Shown in pieces: positions 35,408 through 45,652 of a DNA stretch of 64,000 nucleotides (its first letter is position 1; each line of letters starts with the position of its first letter). Source of the stretch: Sodiomyces alkalinus F11 (taxonomy: Eukaryota; Ascomycota; Sordariomycetes; Glomerellales; Plectosphaerellaceae); NCBI RefSeq assembly GCF_003711515.1, contig NW_021167080.1:2460252-2524251 (forward strand). Reading direction: 5' to 3'. The notes below the pieces were generated by a model. That model searched no databases. It was not told where the DNA came from and was given only the letters and a program-made list of their open reading frames with translations. The translations under genes and the position numbers were made by a program.

Positions 35408-36988
35408 ATGCCCTCAAACCAGGACCCCGCGATTCGACAGGCGGGAGAGCTGCATCTCCAGGATGGAAAGCTGAACTACACGACGATTGACGATCACAAG
35501 GAACAGTCTTCACTTCCAGAGGAGATTGTCTTCGTTCTCAAGTCAACCAGCCCGCCCCTCACAGGGCACTCCGAACGTTTCCTCGTCGCATACCTGAGGG
35601 AAGACAGCGAAGCCCCTGGACAGCCCTACACACTCCACCTCATCCAGACCGATCATGTCCCAAATAGCCTACTAGATAGCCACCTCATCTCTGGTCTGCC
35701 AAACCACCTCAGCCCCGAACACGCGATACATATCATTGTTTCCACCAAGGCAGGGACAGGTCTGGCTCTCGCGTGTTGGGAGACTGTAGTGCGACCGCTT
35801 CTCAAGTTGCTCTTCTCATCGATACCGACAGGGCTTGGAGATGAAAATGGCGACGGAGAAAGGTATCACGTCCTTACGACTCGGTCAGCGCAAAGCATCA
35901 AACAGTTTGCCAAATCCCTCTGCTCGAGAAGGCAGAGCGCCACCACCACCCACCCCGAGACAATCATCCTGCTATCCGGAGACGGGGGCGTCATCGACCT
36001 CCTCAACGGCCGCGAGGACACAGACAATAACGGCAACGACGACGGCGACCACAAGTCTCCCTCGACAAACGATCCATTGCCCACCATTGCCCTCCTCCCG
36101 CTAGGCACCGGTAACGCCCTTTTCCACTCCCTGCACAAACCGCTATACGACAGCAGCGCAGCCCGGACGACCGCCGTACCATCTCCGCTCGTCCTCGGCC
36201 TCAGGACCCTCTTCCGCGGCCGCCCCGCCCCGCTTCCTTCTTTCGACGTCAGCTTCTCCCCGGGCTCCCAACTGGTCTCGTACGACGACGCTGACGCCCC
36301 CTCCCCCCATCGGCATGATAGCCAGGTCTCGCGTCTCACCGGCGCCATCGTCGCCAGCTACGGCTTCCACGCCCAACTCGTCTGGGAGAGCGACACGCCG
36401 GACTACAGACGACACGGAGACAAGCGCTTCGGCATGGTCGCCGCGGACCTGCTGCGTGAAAGCCACGCCTACAACGCCCGCGTGCACATCCATCCCGCGT
36501 CTTCCTCTTCCCTCTTCCCTTCCTCCCCTTCTCCTCTCTCGCCATCCTCGCCCTCCCACGAGATTCGCATCACAAACCACCAAGACGACGACGACGACGA
36601 CACAACCGCCGCCGATGGTCCGCCCGGCAAATTCAGCTACGTTCTCGCCGCCATGGTCTCGAACCTCGAGCGCACATTCACCGTCTCCCCCGCCAGCCGC
36701 CCCCTCCATCCCGCCCTGCATCTCGTCTACTTCGGCCCCGTGGGCGGCGAGCGCACCATGGAGATCATGAAGGCCGCGTATGACGGTGGGAAGCATGTCG
36801 CCTTGCCGGACGTCGGGTACGAGGAGGTTTCGGCCTTGCGCGTCACTGTGCTGGAAGCCGATGCGCGGTGGCGCAAGGTTTGCATCGACGGGACTGTTGT
36901 TGAGATGCCCCACGGCGGACAGATGACCGTGAGCAGGATGGAGAGGTCGTTGTTTGGCGTTTTGGTGGATTCTTCGCTCCTTGGCTAA
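35408..36988 (+). CDS. Diacylglycerol/sphingosine-kinase-like protein (DAGK catalytic domain)
   Basis: A single exon of 526 aa. The DAGK catalytic fold is shown by ILLSGDGGVIDLLNG (about residues 187-201), matching GGDGT-x2-E-x2-NG in loosened form, and by TIALLPLGTGNALFHS (about 226-241), matching PLGTGND/NAL. The family phosphorylates long-chain bases or diacylglycerol at membranes. The N-terminal 110 residues resemble the head domain of fungal LCB-kinase-like proteins. The nucleotide loop reads SGDGG instead of GGDGT, and an Asp-rich insert interrupts the C-terminal domain, so substrate and even activity are open. The C-terminus ends with the usual WRKVCIDGTVVEMPHGG strand (the IDGE position reads IDGT). 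No transmembrane segment is obvious. The start is the first ATG after the poly-C leader. Confidence 0.82.
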   Translation: MPSNQDPAIRQAGELHLQDGKLNYTTIDDHKEQSSLPEEIVFVLKSTSPPLTGHSERFLVAYLREDSEAPGQPYTLHLIQTDHVPNSLLDSHLISGLPNHLSPEHAIHIIVSTKAGTGLALACWETVVRPLLKLLFSSIPTGLGDENGDGERYHVLTTRSAQSIKQFAKSLCSRRQSATTTHPETIILLSGDGGVIDLLNGREDTDNNGNDDGDHKSPSTNDPLPTIALLPLGTGNALFHSLHKPLYDSSAARTTAVPSPLVLGLRTLFRGRPAPLPSFDVSFSPGSQLVSYDDADAPSPHRHDSQVSRLTGAIVASYGFHAQLVWESDTPDYRRHGDKRFGMVAADLLRESHAYNARVHIHPASSSSLFPSSPSPLSPSSPSHEIRITNHQDDDDDDTTAADGPPGKFSYVLAAMVSNLERTFTVSPASRPLHPALHLVYFGPVGGERTMEIMKAAYDGGKHVALPDVGYEEVSALRVTVLEADARWRKVCIDGTVVEMPHGGQMTVSRMERSLFGVLVDSSLLG

Positions 36989-37222
36989 CGACGTTTTTTT
37001 TTTCTTCCTCTTGGGGGTTTTTTTCCCTTTTCTTCTTCCAATGGTTGCATTTCGATATCAGAAGACATGACCGGACGGAAATGACAGCACGACTAAAGAA
37101 AGCGATGATAAATAGAGAGGACAAGACGTCATATAGAGCAGCAGAGCTGAATTGGACTCAACCGAACCGAGTTTGCACCCTTTACCTTGTCCACGGGTGG
37201 GTAGTAGTGGTATAACTCTCGC
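36989..37222. other. Short convergent intergenic gap
   Basis: Shared 3' flank of the lipid-kinase-like gene (plus) and the ABCF gene (minus). It includes T-rich runs near 36995-37035. Nothing else is seen. Confidence 0.7.
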
Positions 37223-39831
37223 CTACCCTAACATCTTAGCCACCCTCTTCTCAATGCTCTCTGCAAACTGGGTCGTGCCGTTTTCCAGCTCGGTCAATTT
37301 CCCCCCTCGCATCCGGTAGACCGTCCTCCGCCTCGAACTCTCCTCCTCGTCTCCGTCTCCGTCGTCCACATCCCTCTCTTCGTCATCGCCGTCGTCCATC
37401 AACCCTTCGACCACGCCGCGCATGAACCACCTGTCATGGCTGACCAGTACCACCGCACCCGCCCAGTCGCGCAACGCCTCCCGCATGGCCGTCACCGTCT
37501 CGTAGTCGAGGTGCGTCGTCACCTCGTCGAGGACCAAGCAGTGCGGGCACCGCCAGAGCAGCCGCGCCAGCTCGCACCGCACCAGCTGTCCTCCCGAGAG
37601 CTTCGTCAGGGGTACGTCGGACGCGAGCCGGCCCGGCAGCCCCAGCGCCCCGAGCAGCCCGCGCACCTCGCCCTCGTCGAGAGCACCACCGACCTCCCGC
37701 GTCAGGAGAGAAAGCGCCGTGAGGGATGCGTCGTCTCCCCGGCCGACGAGTGCCTGCAGACGTTCCACCGCATGCTGCGAGTAGTAGCCGAGTTTGAGTC
37801 GGGGGTGCGTCGTTACCGTGCCCGACGACGGCTTCGTCCCGTCTGCGTCTACGAGTAACTTGACCAGGGTGGACTTGCCCGCACCGTTCAGGCCGAGGAT
37901 GCCGACACGGTCACCCATGTGGACGGAAAGGTTGACGTCTTGTAACGCGGCTGGGGAAGCGGGTGCTCCGGTCTCGCTCTTGTTCTTACGCTTGGTCGGA
38001 TAACGAAACGTGGCCTTCTCGACGGAGATGAGCGGCCCCGGAAAGCGCAGCTCGGAAGGTTCGGGGACGACGAAGCTCGCCGGCCTTTCGTCCTGCGGAA
38101 TATCGATCTCGTCTCGGGCGGTGAGATGGTAGCCAGCCACGTCACGGTTAAGCTTGAACCTGCCCCCCTTGGCGCTTACTTGCAAGCCCCAGCGGTCATC
38201 TAGCTTCTTCTGCCTTGACTTTGCTTGGCGCAGCTTGTTCTGGTCGTCGTTGGCCTTGCCGGCCTTGAGATTATTGGCGATGCTCTGCTGAATGTGCGCC
38301 TTTTGCTTGTCTTGGGCCTCTTTCATCTTGGTCAGCCATAGTTTCCTCTCCGACTGGGATGCCTCGTATGTGGGAAGGTCTCCGTGGAAGTATGTCAGCT
38401 GCTTGTCTTTCAGGATGAGAAGATCCGTGCAGAGGGTGATGAAATCGCGGTCGTGGGAGACGACGACGAGCGTAGGAGCATCATCAGCATCTTCCAGCGA
38501 CTTTAGGTACTTCTGCAACCAGATGATGCCGAGAAGGTCAAGGAAGTTGGTGGGCTCGTCGAGGATGAGAATGTCTGTCTCCTGTAGCAGAGCTGTGGCA
38601 AGGGAGGTTCGCATGCGCCAACCCCCTGACAGACTCGACACGGGCTTGGCCATGTAGTCCTCGGAAAACCCCAGACCTGCAAGTATCTTCTTCGCCTTGG
38701 ACTCGATCTCCGCAACCGTGGTTGGCTCTACTTGCAGTTGTAGGTCGGCAAGCATATCAATAGCCTCATTCGTCTCGTTCTTGAGTGTCTCGGCAGAGAT
38801 ATTTTCGGCAGGCTGCCCAATACTGACAGACGTGTTTAGGTTTTGGTCTTTGATACTGCCGGCTAGGCACACGCATGGGGGAAATAGGTTTGGGGGGGGG
38901 GGGGGGGGGGGGGAGGGGCATGTTGGTTTGGCCTTACAGGGCTTCAGACTCCGCGGTGGTCTTCTCAAAGGCCGTGAGTGCCTTGCGAGCGGCCATACCC
39001 CTGGCCCCGCTTCGCAGCCTGGCGTCTTTGTCCAACAAGAAGAGTCGTTTCTGATTCCTATGATGGCGTATGGTGCGTAGGGCACGAACGGGGCCCATGG
39101 GGTCGGCTTCGTTAATGCCCTTTGACAGTGCTATGACGATGGCGAGGACGTGTAAGCGCGGTGTCTAAAAACGACTGGGGTCGTGGGAAAGCTTCCCACC
39201 TCTAATTTCCTGCTCGACATCTGAGCGAGCTGTGGCCTTCTCGATGACCTCTTCCAGGACATTACCATGACGCTCGGGTGCCTGAGGCTCGGTTCGGTCC
39301 TGCAAAGAAGCAGCATCTGAAGAGAAGTGATCCGTATCGGGAATTTGGGCATTGGTCTGCTGCAAGATGGAAATGCGAGTCTCTTCAGGAATCCCAGGGA
39401 TGAGCTTTTCAGCAATAGCCTTCAGAAAAGCTGAGGCCCACGGGATCGGCCATTAGTTGGGTGGTCAAACCGATGCGTATAAGATGATGGAGGGGAAGAG
39501 GCTTACTCGACTTGCCAGACCCATTCCTCCCGACAAGAGCATACCGCTGGCCGGCCTTGAGCCTCAACTTGGCGTTGGCGAGAATCTCGACACCTACACT
39601 GCGGGCCTTCGCCTTTCCCTTGGCGCCGGACGTCTTCTTGTTGCCGGCCGTTACAGTGATATGGAGTCCATCAATGTCCAACTATGTCATGTCCGGGATT
39701 GTGTCAGTGAACAAGAAGACGAGAAGGCACAGCACACGAACCTCGCGCAAGTCGGCCGTCTTGATGTCGAACCGTGTCTGCTTGCTAGTACATAGAATGG
39801 TCGACACCGACTCGGAAGCTATTGAAGTCAT
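37223..39831 (-). CDS. ABCF-family (Gcn20/Arb1-type) soluble twin-ATPase protein
   Basis: Predicted exons 39831-39742, 39681-39507, 39430-39200, 39130-38938 and 38855-37223 give 773 aa. It has two ABC cassettes and no membrane span. Cassette 1: Walker A GRNGSGKS, signature SSLSGGWRMR, Walker B ILILDEPTNFLD. A charged linker helix follows, as in ABCF proteins (KLWLTKMKEAQDKQKAHIQQ). Cassette 2: Walker A GLNGAGKS, signature LTKLSGGQL, Walker B CLVLDEVTTHLD, then LVSHDRWF. ABCF proteins act on ribosomes, in translation control or ribosome biogenesis, rather than in transport. The second D-loop region reads DEVTTHLD instead of the common DEPTNHLD. A Glu/Asp-rich insert lies before the last strand. 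Intron 4 contains a C22 run (sense strand). I cannot decide between the Gcn20, Arb1 and other fungal ABCF subgroups. Confidence 0.88.
38892..38913 (-). repeat. C22 polypyrimidine run inside ABCF intron 4
   Basis: Twenty-two consecutive G on the + strand, hence C on the transcript. It sits about 35 nt upstream of the predicted acceptor at 38856. If it were read as exon, the protein would gain a Pro run and lose the conserved EALIKDQNLN join, so it is intronic. Confidence 0.8.
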
Positions 39832-41036
39832 GGTGAATAAGGCTTTTGTCGAATGAAGCGAAAGAGAGGGCTGCTGTCGAGGCAAGGAAGGGAATGAACA
39901 GGACAAGGTTGAAAGAAAGGGGATTATGGCTTTACATGTAGAACATGTTTTAATGGCAGATGGACAGCATTATCCTGTTCCGAGACGCAAGGAAGTTCAT
40001 CTGATATATGTCTGTCGCGACCATGGAATGTGGATGGAAATGTGGATGGAAAGTTGGTGTCTGACGAGAACAAGGATGTTTTGAGCCGAGTTGCAACATA
40101 AGAGGTCGACTGGAAGTACTTGCTACCCCCATGGTCCCAAGCATGGCCAGTACCTGGTTCATATTCAAGACACCAGACTGCGAGTCCAATAAGGTAGGTC
40201 TTCAATTTGGAAGCTAAGGTAACAAGTAACATCAGTACGTCACACACACAGTACCTCGTACTTCTCGGCTTGCATCGTGGTCCTGTGAGTCACGCCGATG
40301 ACTGGTGAATTACGGACTCCAGGAGCGTTGAGTTCCAAGCACAATACACAACTTTTCTGAAGAATCCAGATTCTCTCGGAAATCGGGCGTCAGCGTGCAG
40401 ACAGAATACCGAGGAAATCCACCCCCCACGCACACAATGTATAGAACACACGGTATAGGAGTGAAGTATTAAGATGTTAAAATAGGTACGGTCCGGATCA
40501 GAGTGAGGACGTGACAATCCCCTCCAGCTCACCAAGCCAGAATCGTAATCGTAGGTACAGCGGCGAGAAACCATGTACAACAGCCAACCCGAATAAGGTA
40601 CCGCAAGCTCCAAGCCAATCGCCCTCGCCGTGCATGGAACTCCCTCAGCTTTCACCACCGTACAGCATAAGGTAGTGCAGGCGTAGGCATGAGTAGTGTT
40701 TGAAGATCCAGCAAAATCGTAAACAAGATCGAGGCGCCTCAATATGAATTGCAAACCAAAAATGGCAGGGGGAATCATAAGACGATGCAAAAAAAAGAAG
40801 AAAAAAGAAGGAAAAAAACCCGGAGAAAAAAGTGGCCAAACCAAAAACATCGCAACAGAGCACAGTATGTTTATAACGGATGCCTAGGCCACAGGGCCCA
40901 AGAAAACCGGCATTCTCCGACTCTTCATTAGACTCATAACTCGTGGTACGCTAGCGGAACGAGAAACCAGGTCCTCGCCCCGTGGGACCAGAAGGGAATC
41001 CCAACCAGCGCCTCCAGGTGTACGAGCTTGTGGCGA
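39832..41036. other. Intergenic region: ABCF promoter and 3' flank of the GPI-protein gene
   Basis: About 1.2 kb with no supported gene. An A-rich/purine tract lies near 40788-40835. Open frames on the minus strand near 40300-40860 are Phe/Cys-rich readings of that tract. Confidence 0.6.
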
Positions 41037-41993
41037 TCAGAGCAGAAGGGCAGCGAAGGCGATGCCGGCAACGAGGGCAAGGCTGGCGGAGCTATGGACA
41101 GAGTCGGCGGCGCCCTCTGGAATGGTCGGCGGGCTGGCCGTGGGTTCGGTCTCGGGCCCATCGACCACATCCTCCTCCTCCTCCTCCTCAACGTCATCCT
41201 CCTCGACGTCCTCCTCGTCATCGGGGCGGGCGGTAACCGAGGGAATGTGATAGGCCGACGTCGTGGAGTTGGCATACCAGGCGATGCTGCTGGTCGGGAC
41301 GATGGAGCTGGTGGGCGGGACGTACGACGAAGTCTCTTCGGCGATGGCGCTGGAGCTGGGCACAACAACAACAACCTCGGAGGTGGACTCCGGAACCTGG
41401 GAGGAAGACGACGACTGAACCTCCTCGGCGGCAACGACCGGCTCGAGAGACGCGTCCAGGGTCAGCCCGCCAACAACGCCGAAGTCGGATGCGCACTGCT
41501 CCAGATCCTGGCCCTCAGGGCAGCACCACGTCTCCAAGTCCGAGTCGCATGTGCAGAAAAATGCGGCCAAGCAGGAACCTTGAGAAGCGAGTAGAAAGCC
41601 AGTGTTAGTCATGCTTACAAAAATAGGACGCGCCAGGGATGAGGATGATGTCCCAGACATGAGAGAGAGAGAGAGGAGGGAGGGGAATCGAGAGAGAGCC
41701 AACTTACTGCCACTGCCAGTCGAGCAGCAAGACTCCTCATCAGCAGGGTTGAAGCAGTGGATGGCCGAGTCGGAGGAAGAGCACTGCTCGTATCCCGCAC
41801 CGCAGGCCTCAGCGCAGGTGTTGCCCGCTCCGGAGCAAACCTCATCCTCGGGCTGGTACCCGTCGTCCTGGCGGCGGAAGACGCCCAGATCGCGGAGGGA
41901 CTGGTTGGCCCTGGTGAAGATCCTGGTCTGCTGGGCGGTGGCCTGGGCCGCGAGGGCCACGACGGCGAGGGAGGCAATGGACCGGTACTGCAT
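41037..41993 (-). CDS. Secreted, cysteine-rich, GPI-anchored cell-surface protein
   Basis: Two predicted exons (41993-41708 and 41578-41037) give 275 aa. The signal peptide is MQYRSIASLAVVALAAQATA. The mature N-terminal domain has 13 Cys in about 75 residues (for example NTCAEACGAGYEQC and ESCC, then FFCTCDSDLETWCC). A Ser/Thr/Val-rich stalk likely to be O-glycosylated follows, then a very acidic run (EEDVEEDDVEEEEEEDVVDG), and finally a hydrophobic tail (SASLALVAGIAFAALLL) typical of GPI addition. The predicted intron is 129 nt and in frame, so unspliced RNA would also be open. The splice assignment rests on the GTAAGT donor and on removing a Cys-free hydrophobic stretch. The protein probably sits on the plasma membrane or wall. 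No enzyme domain is recognised. Confidence 0.82.
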   Translation of the reverse strand: MQYRSIASLAVVALAAQATAQQTRIFTRANQSLRDLGVFRRQDDGYQPEDEVCSGAGNTCAEACGAGYEQCSSSDSAIHCFNPADEESCCSTGSGSKLALSRFPSLLSLSLMSGTSSSSLARPIFVSMTNTGFLLASQGSCLAAFFCTCDSDLETWCCPEGQDLEQCASDFGVVGGLTLDASLEPVVAAEEVQSSSSSQVPESTSEVVVVVPSSSAIAEETSSYVPPTSSIVPTSSIAWYANSTTSAYHIPSVTARPDDEEDVEEDDVEEEEEEDVVDGPETEPTASPPTIPEGAADSVHSSASLALVAGIAFAALLL

Positions 41994-44119
41994 GGTAGTG
42001 GAAGCGGATGGACTTTTTGCCTTATGCGTACGCGTCGAGCGATGGACGATTGCGTCGTCGGTTGGACTTGTTTCTACGTTTCCGACGGATTCGAGGTCAC
42101 TCTTTCAAACAGGAAGACTGATGATAGAGGCGCAGGGGTTCGAGCGAGCGTGTAAGCAAACGGAGGTATAATAAAGAATGGATCGAGTACGAGTACTCTG
42201 GAGAGTCAAAAGAGTGACGAAGGCGACCGAAGGCCAGAAGCCGAAGCAAATGCTGATGCAAGGAGACGACTTGATGGGCGTTTGGATGGAGATGAGGAAA
42301 CGAGAAAGGACAAAACCAACGGGGGGGAGGAGACGACAGAAGAAGGGGCGGGAAATCGCACTCAACCCAACTGGTTGATTAGTGGGTCACTTGTCCGGGC
42401 TACAGCACTATACCCAAGCGGTGACTGGCGTGGTCTCGGCAGGGGCAGGCTAGACCTGAGTACATATACTTGGGATTGCTAGGAAAACTGTAAAACCGAG
42501 ATGTACCTCCGAATGGATCGAACAAACGTAGGTACCAGTCGCCATTTACGGTAGGTCGCAACGGTTGAGTCCAAGAAAGGGAGGATCAACCCTAGGTCTA
42601 ATTTCCACTCTGATTATCTCTATTTCAGCAAACCATACGGAGTACAGACAGACGACTGCTTTTGCGTGGTGAATATCGACACTGCCAGCTGAATAAGGAG
42701 AGTCAAGGAGAATCAGGAGCCAGTTGTGGGTGGTATGGAAGAAAGGTGAAGGTCTTTTCCATTTCCATTTCCATTTCCATTTCCTTTTTTTTTCTTTTTC
42801 TTTTTTTCCCCTTGTTTTTCCTTTCCTTTTTTTTATATAAAAGCCGCACTCTTCTTGAGCGAGTCAAACCAGTCCACGTGTACTAGCACGGGTAGCACCT
42901 GTACAAAGCACAATGCATTGTCGACACTAAGCACACAACGGCTGGCGGACAACCCGTCTTCGAGAATCAACGAGTTGTCCTGTCCCCCGTCATCCATCCG
43001 CCGACACGTTTGGATCGTTCAGTGGCAGGGTTTTCTGGCGACCAATCTTAGTCGGGGCGACTGGTCAAGCCTCTCTCCGTTCGACGTCGTATTGTGAACG
43101 GTATCGTGCCTCCGCGAAACGCTCCGCGCTACGACCTGTCTAGAACCCTGATTGGCCCATGCTTCAACTAATCACACTAATCATTCAAAGTGGAGAGGAA
43201 TGCACGGGCCGCCACGGGTACCTTGCAGAATAGCTTCGTTCTTCCCCCATCATGCACTAGTTCGTGATTACATCGACCATTGATAGTATTGACAAGAGAC
43301 GGATTTGAAGCCGCCAACGGATCGCGTATGAGAAGATTTCATGCTATCCGATCAATTTTTTCCCCCACCGGAATTTGCTTTTGGATTGAGGAGAACAATA
43401 TTATAAAGGACGAATATAAAAGGCTGTGGTTAATACAAGCTCATCGAGGCTCCCGTAGACAGCAGTCTTCCGCAGCATTAATCCCTTAGTCGCCGGACGG
43501 CTTTCATGTCTACCTTGGAGGCAAGTCACAATGCCATTGATTGCATTCAACACCCGAGACAAAAAAACCGTCGATAGGAGTGCAGAAACACCCACCAGCC
43601 ACATGGCTTGGACGCTGGAATGCTCAAGAATGGGCTAGAACGCCCAACTCCTTTTCCTTTCATGTTTCTCGACGTAAAAGCAAGGTTGTGAGAGGGAAAT
43701 TCTCAACACCAAAGGGCAAGGCTGCGGGACCTAATAGATGAAGAGAATAAGAGCAAGCATTTTAACAGTGTGACCGCAGAGAAGATGTTACACTAGTCAG
43801 GTCCGTTCCTAGTAATTAACCCGACACGATTATCCCTAACCCTTCCTATACCCCCCACAGAAAAGGCTGTTGTCACAATAACTGTGAACCCTCCAGTCAT
43901 GGTGACCGGTTTGGGCAAGCAGATACCATATTCTTACACGTCCCGCGATCGCAACCTCCCTCTCCTTAAACATTCAGAGGCCGATCAGGTCCAGCACAAT
44001 TCCCTGACACCAATCCAGCCAGACCGTATTCTTTCCCAGTGTCTCGCTTCAAATAAGGTCACAACATATACCGGACTCTGACTTCCTAGAGGGCTTGCCT
44101 GCCGGGTGCATGTGCTTCT
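41994..44119. other. Intergenic region between the GPI-protein gene and the BTB-bromodomain gene
   Basis: About 2.1 kb, with no supported gene. The left 400 nt should be the GPI-protein promoter. It holds the (TTTCCA)n tract with a TATA-like box (42757-42843) and one TACGGAGTA (42636). Frames on either strand are short and motif-free. Confidence 0.55.
42757..42843 (+). promoter_or_regulatory. (TTTCCA)n microsatellite, CT-rich tract and TATATAAAAG box without an assigned gene
   Basis: Roughly five TTTCCA hexamers are followed by a 50-nt almost pure T/C tract and then TATATAAAAG. The order resembles a fungal core promoter firing to the right. The nearest frame downstream (42855-43097) encodes 80 residues with no recognisable feature. 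Confidence 0.35.
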
Positions 44120-45652
44120 TCAGTCCATTGGCTCCCCTCGCTCCGTCCGCTCTGCTCGATCCCTCATCAAACGAAGAATGGATCGGGTCATCATGCTGAA
44201 CTTGTCTTCGAAGGTCTTTTGGAACTTCTCACAGGCTGCCCACATTGGGTCTCCCTCCTTCCAGTACGTGTAGCAGTTCAAGAAGATCAGTCGAACGTCG
44301 GCCGCGAACTCGAGGTCCGTTTTGTACTCGCCACGATCCATCTTGGCCTTGACCGTCATCAGGTCCATTGGGTTCTTCACTTTTGTAAAATAATCAGGAA
44401 CTTGATCCTTCTCGGGATCCACGGCATCTCGGAAAGGTCCAACCAGTCGGGTCCAGAAGCCTGACGAAGCGAGTCAGCATGGAGCAAGAGTGTTGAAAAA
44501 AAAAAAAGAAAAAAAAAAAAAAAGTCGCAGATGGGTGGAATTTTGGCATACCAGGACCGGAGAGCATCTTGGTCAACAGATTGTTGCAGAATTCTATTCT
44601 GTGCTCTGGCGTGATCTCGTCCTCGGTCATGGCAAAGCCGGTTCCCGAGCGCCGCTTGGGAATCGGCTTCGCAGCCCGGCGAATAGCGGGAGATCTCCGT
44701 TCGGTCGTAGGGGGTGCCGACGCGCCAGATGGGCCAGCAGCACCAGACACGCGTCGGAGCCTCTTCGCACCGCGTCTACCCTCCTCGTCACTTTCTTCGA
44801 TGTAGTGGACGCTCTTCCTCAGAGACGGATTAGTACCGTCTGCGTCGGGACTCGCGGCCGGAGAGGCTACCTGAACGGGCGGCGCAGAATCTAGAGAGCT
44901 CATGATGACGACCAACTCGCTGAGGACCTCCTGTGGGAGAGAGCGGGCGAACTCGGCCCGAGCATCTGACGCTCTCATGTACTCGGCAGCCCAAGACAGC
45001 AACAACTGACGAATCGATGAGCCTTCCGGGGTGTCCTTCCAAACCTGTATGAGGAGAGGCGTGGCTGGAATGCGCTGGGTAGTGCGCCTGCATTCGATCA
45101 TGGTGTTCAATGCCTTGTCGCATAGTCCGTCGATACCGAGCATGTGGCCGAGTTTCCACACGCCGATGAGCACCTCGTAAGACGGAGTGGTATCTGGTTC
45201 GGGGACGACCTGTCCAGTGAAGAGAAAGTTCTGTACGCGCCCAAAGACCTCGGGCGTCGTATCGGGAAGCTTGACAATGTGCTCCAGAGAATCTGGAGTC
45301 TCCGAACCCTTGAATCTGTCCCGAAAGAAAGTGGAGCGTGCACAGATGAAGTCCATTTGGATACCAAAAGGAACCTCCTCCTGCCCAACGTAAATAACAA
45401 CAAACTGAACATGAGGGTCGCTAGATTTGGCGAATTAGTATTAATATTCTTGTATTGTTTGATAATCGAACATATAGCGGGTACAGGGAGGGTTCTTGCT
45501 TACAGCCACGAGAAAGGCTTATTGGGCATCGGGTGCTCATTCTCCTTCCCCTTCTCCTTGTTTGTGTCATTGATTACTCCATTGGTTACTGCCGAGGAAC
45601 TCTCGATATTAAGAGATGAGTCCCTGGGCGGAACCGGAGAGTTTGCGTTCAT
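44120..45652 (-). CDS. BTB/POZ domain-bromodomain fusion protein
   Basis: Three predicted exons (45652-45504, 45420-44552, 44460-44120) give 452 aa. After a polar N-terminus, a BTB/POZ-like domain runs from about residue 50 to 155 (VQFVVIYVGQEEVPFGIQMDF, CARSTFFRDRF, VKLPDTTPEVFGRVQNFLFTG). This is the shape of fungal BTB proteins. A Ser/Pro linker with an acidic patch and a basic nuclear-signal-like stretch (EESDEEGRRGAKRLRRV) follows. The C-terminal bromodomain (about 320-440) has PDYFTKVKNPMDLMTVKAKM and FAADVRLIFLNCYTYW. At the position of the acetyl-lysine-contacting Asn (YN in most bromodomains) the codon is TGG, Trp406. Exon joins KPFSW-LDPHVQF and LSGPG-FWTRLV keep frame. It is probably a nuclear chromatin-associated protein; partners are unknown. 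Confidence 0.82.

Noticed and set aside
35190..35474. Polyproline (plus) and polyglycine (minus, 35146-35340) open frames
   Set aside because: They exist only because the 75-nt poly-C run is open in every frame; there is no other coding signal.
36143..36913. 256-codon minus-strand frame antisense to the lipid-kinase-like gene
   Set aside because: Shadow with Gly/Arg/Val bias and no motif; the DAGK motifs are on the plus strand.
38870..39085. Reading the poly-C tract of the ABCF gene as exon (Pro-rich N-terminus)
   Set aside because: The correct frame comes from upstream exons with Walker A and joins cleanly at 38938/38855; the Pro frame lacks Walker A.
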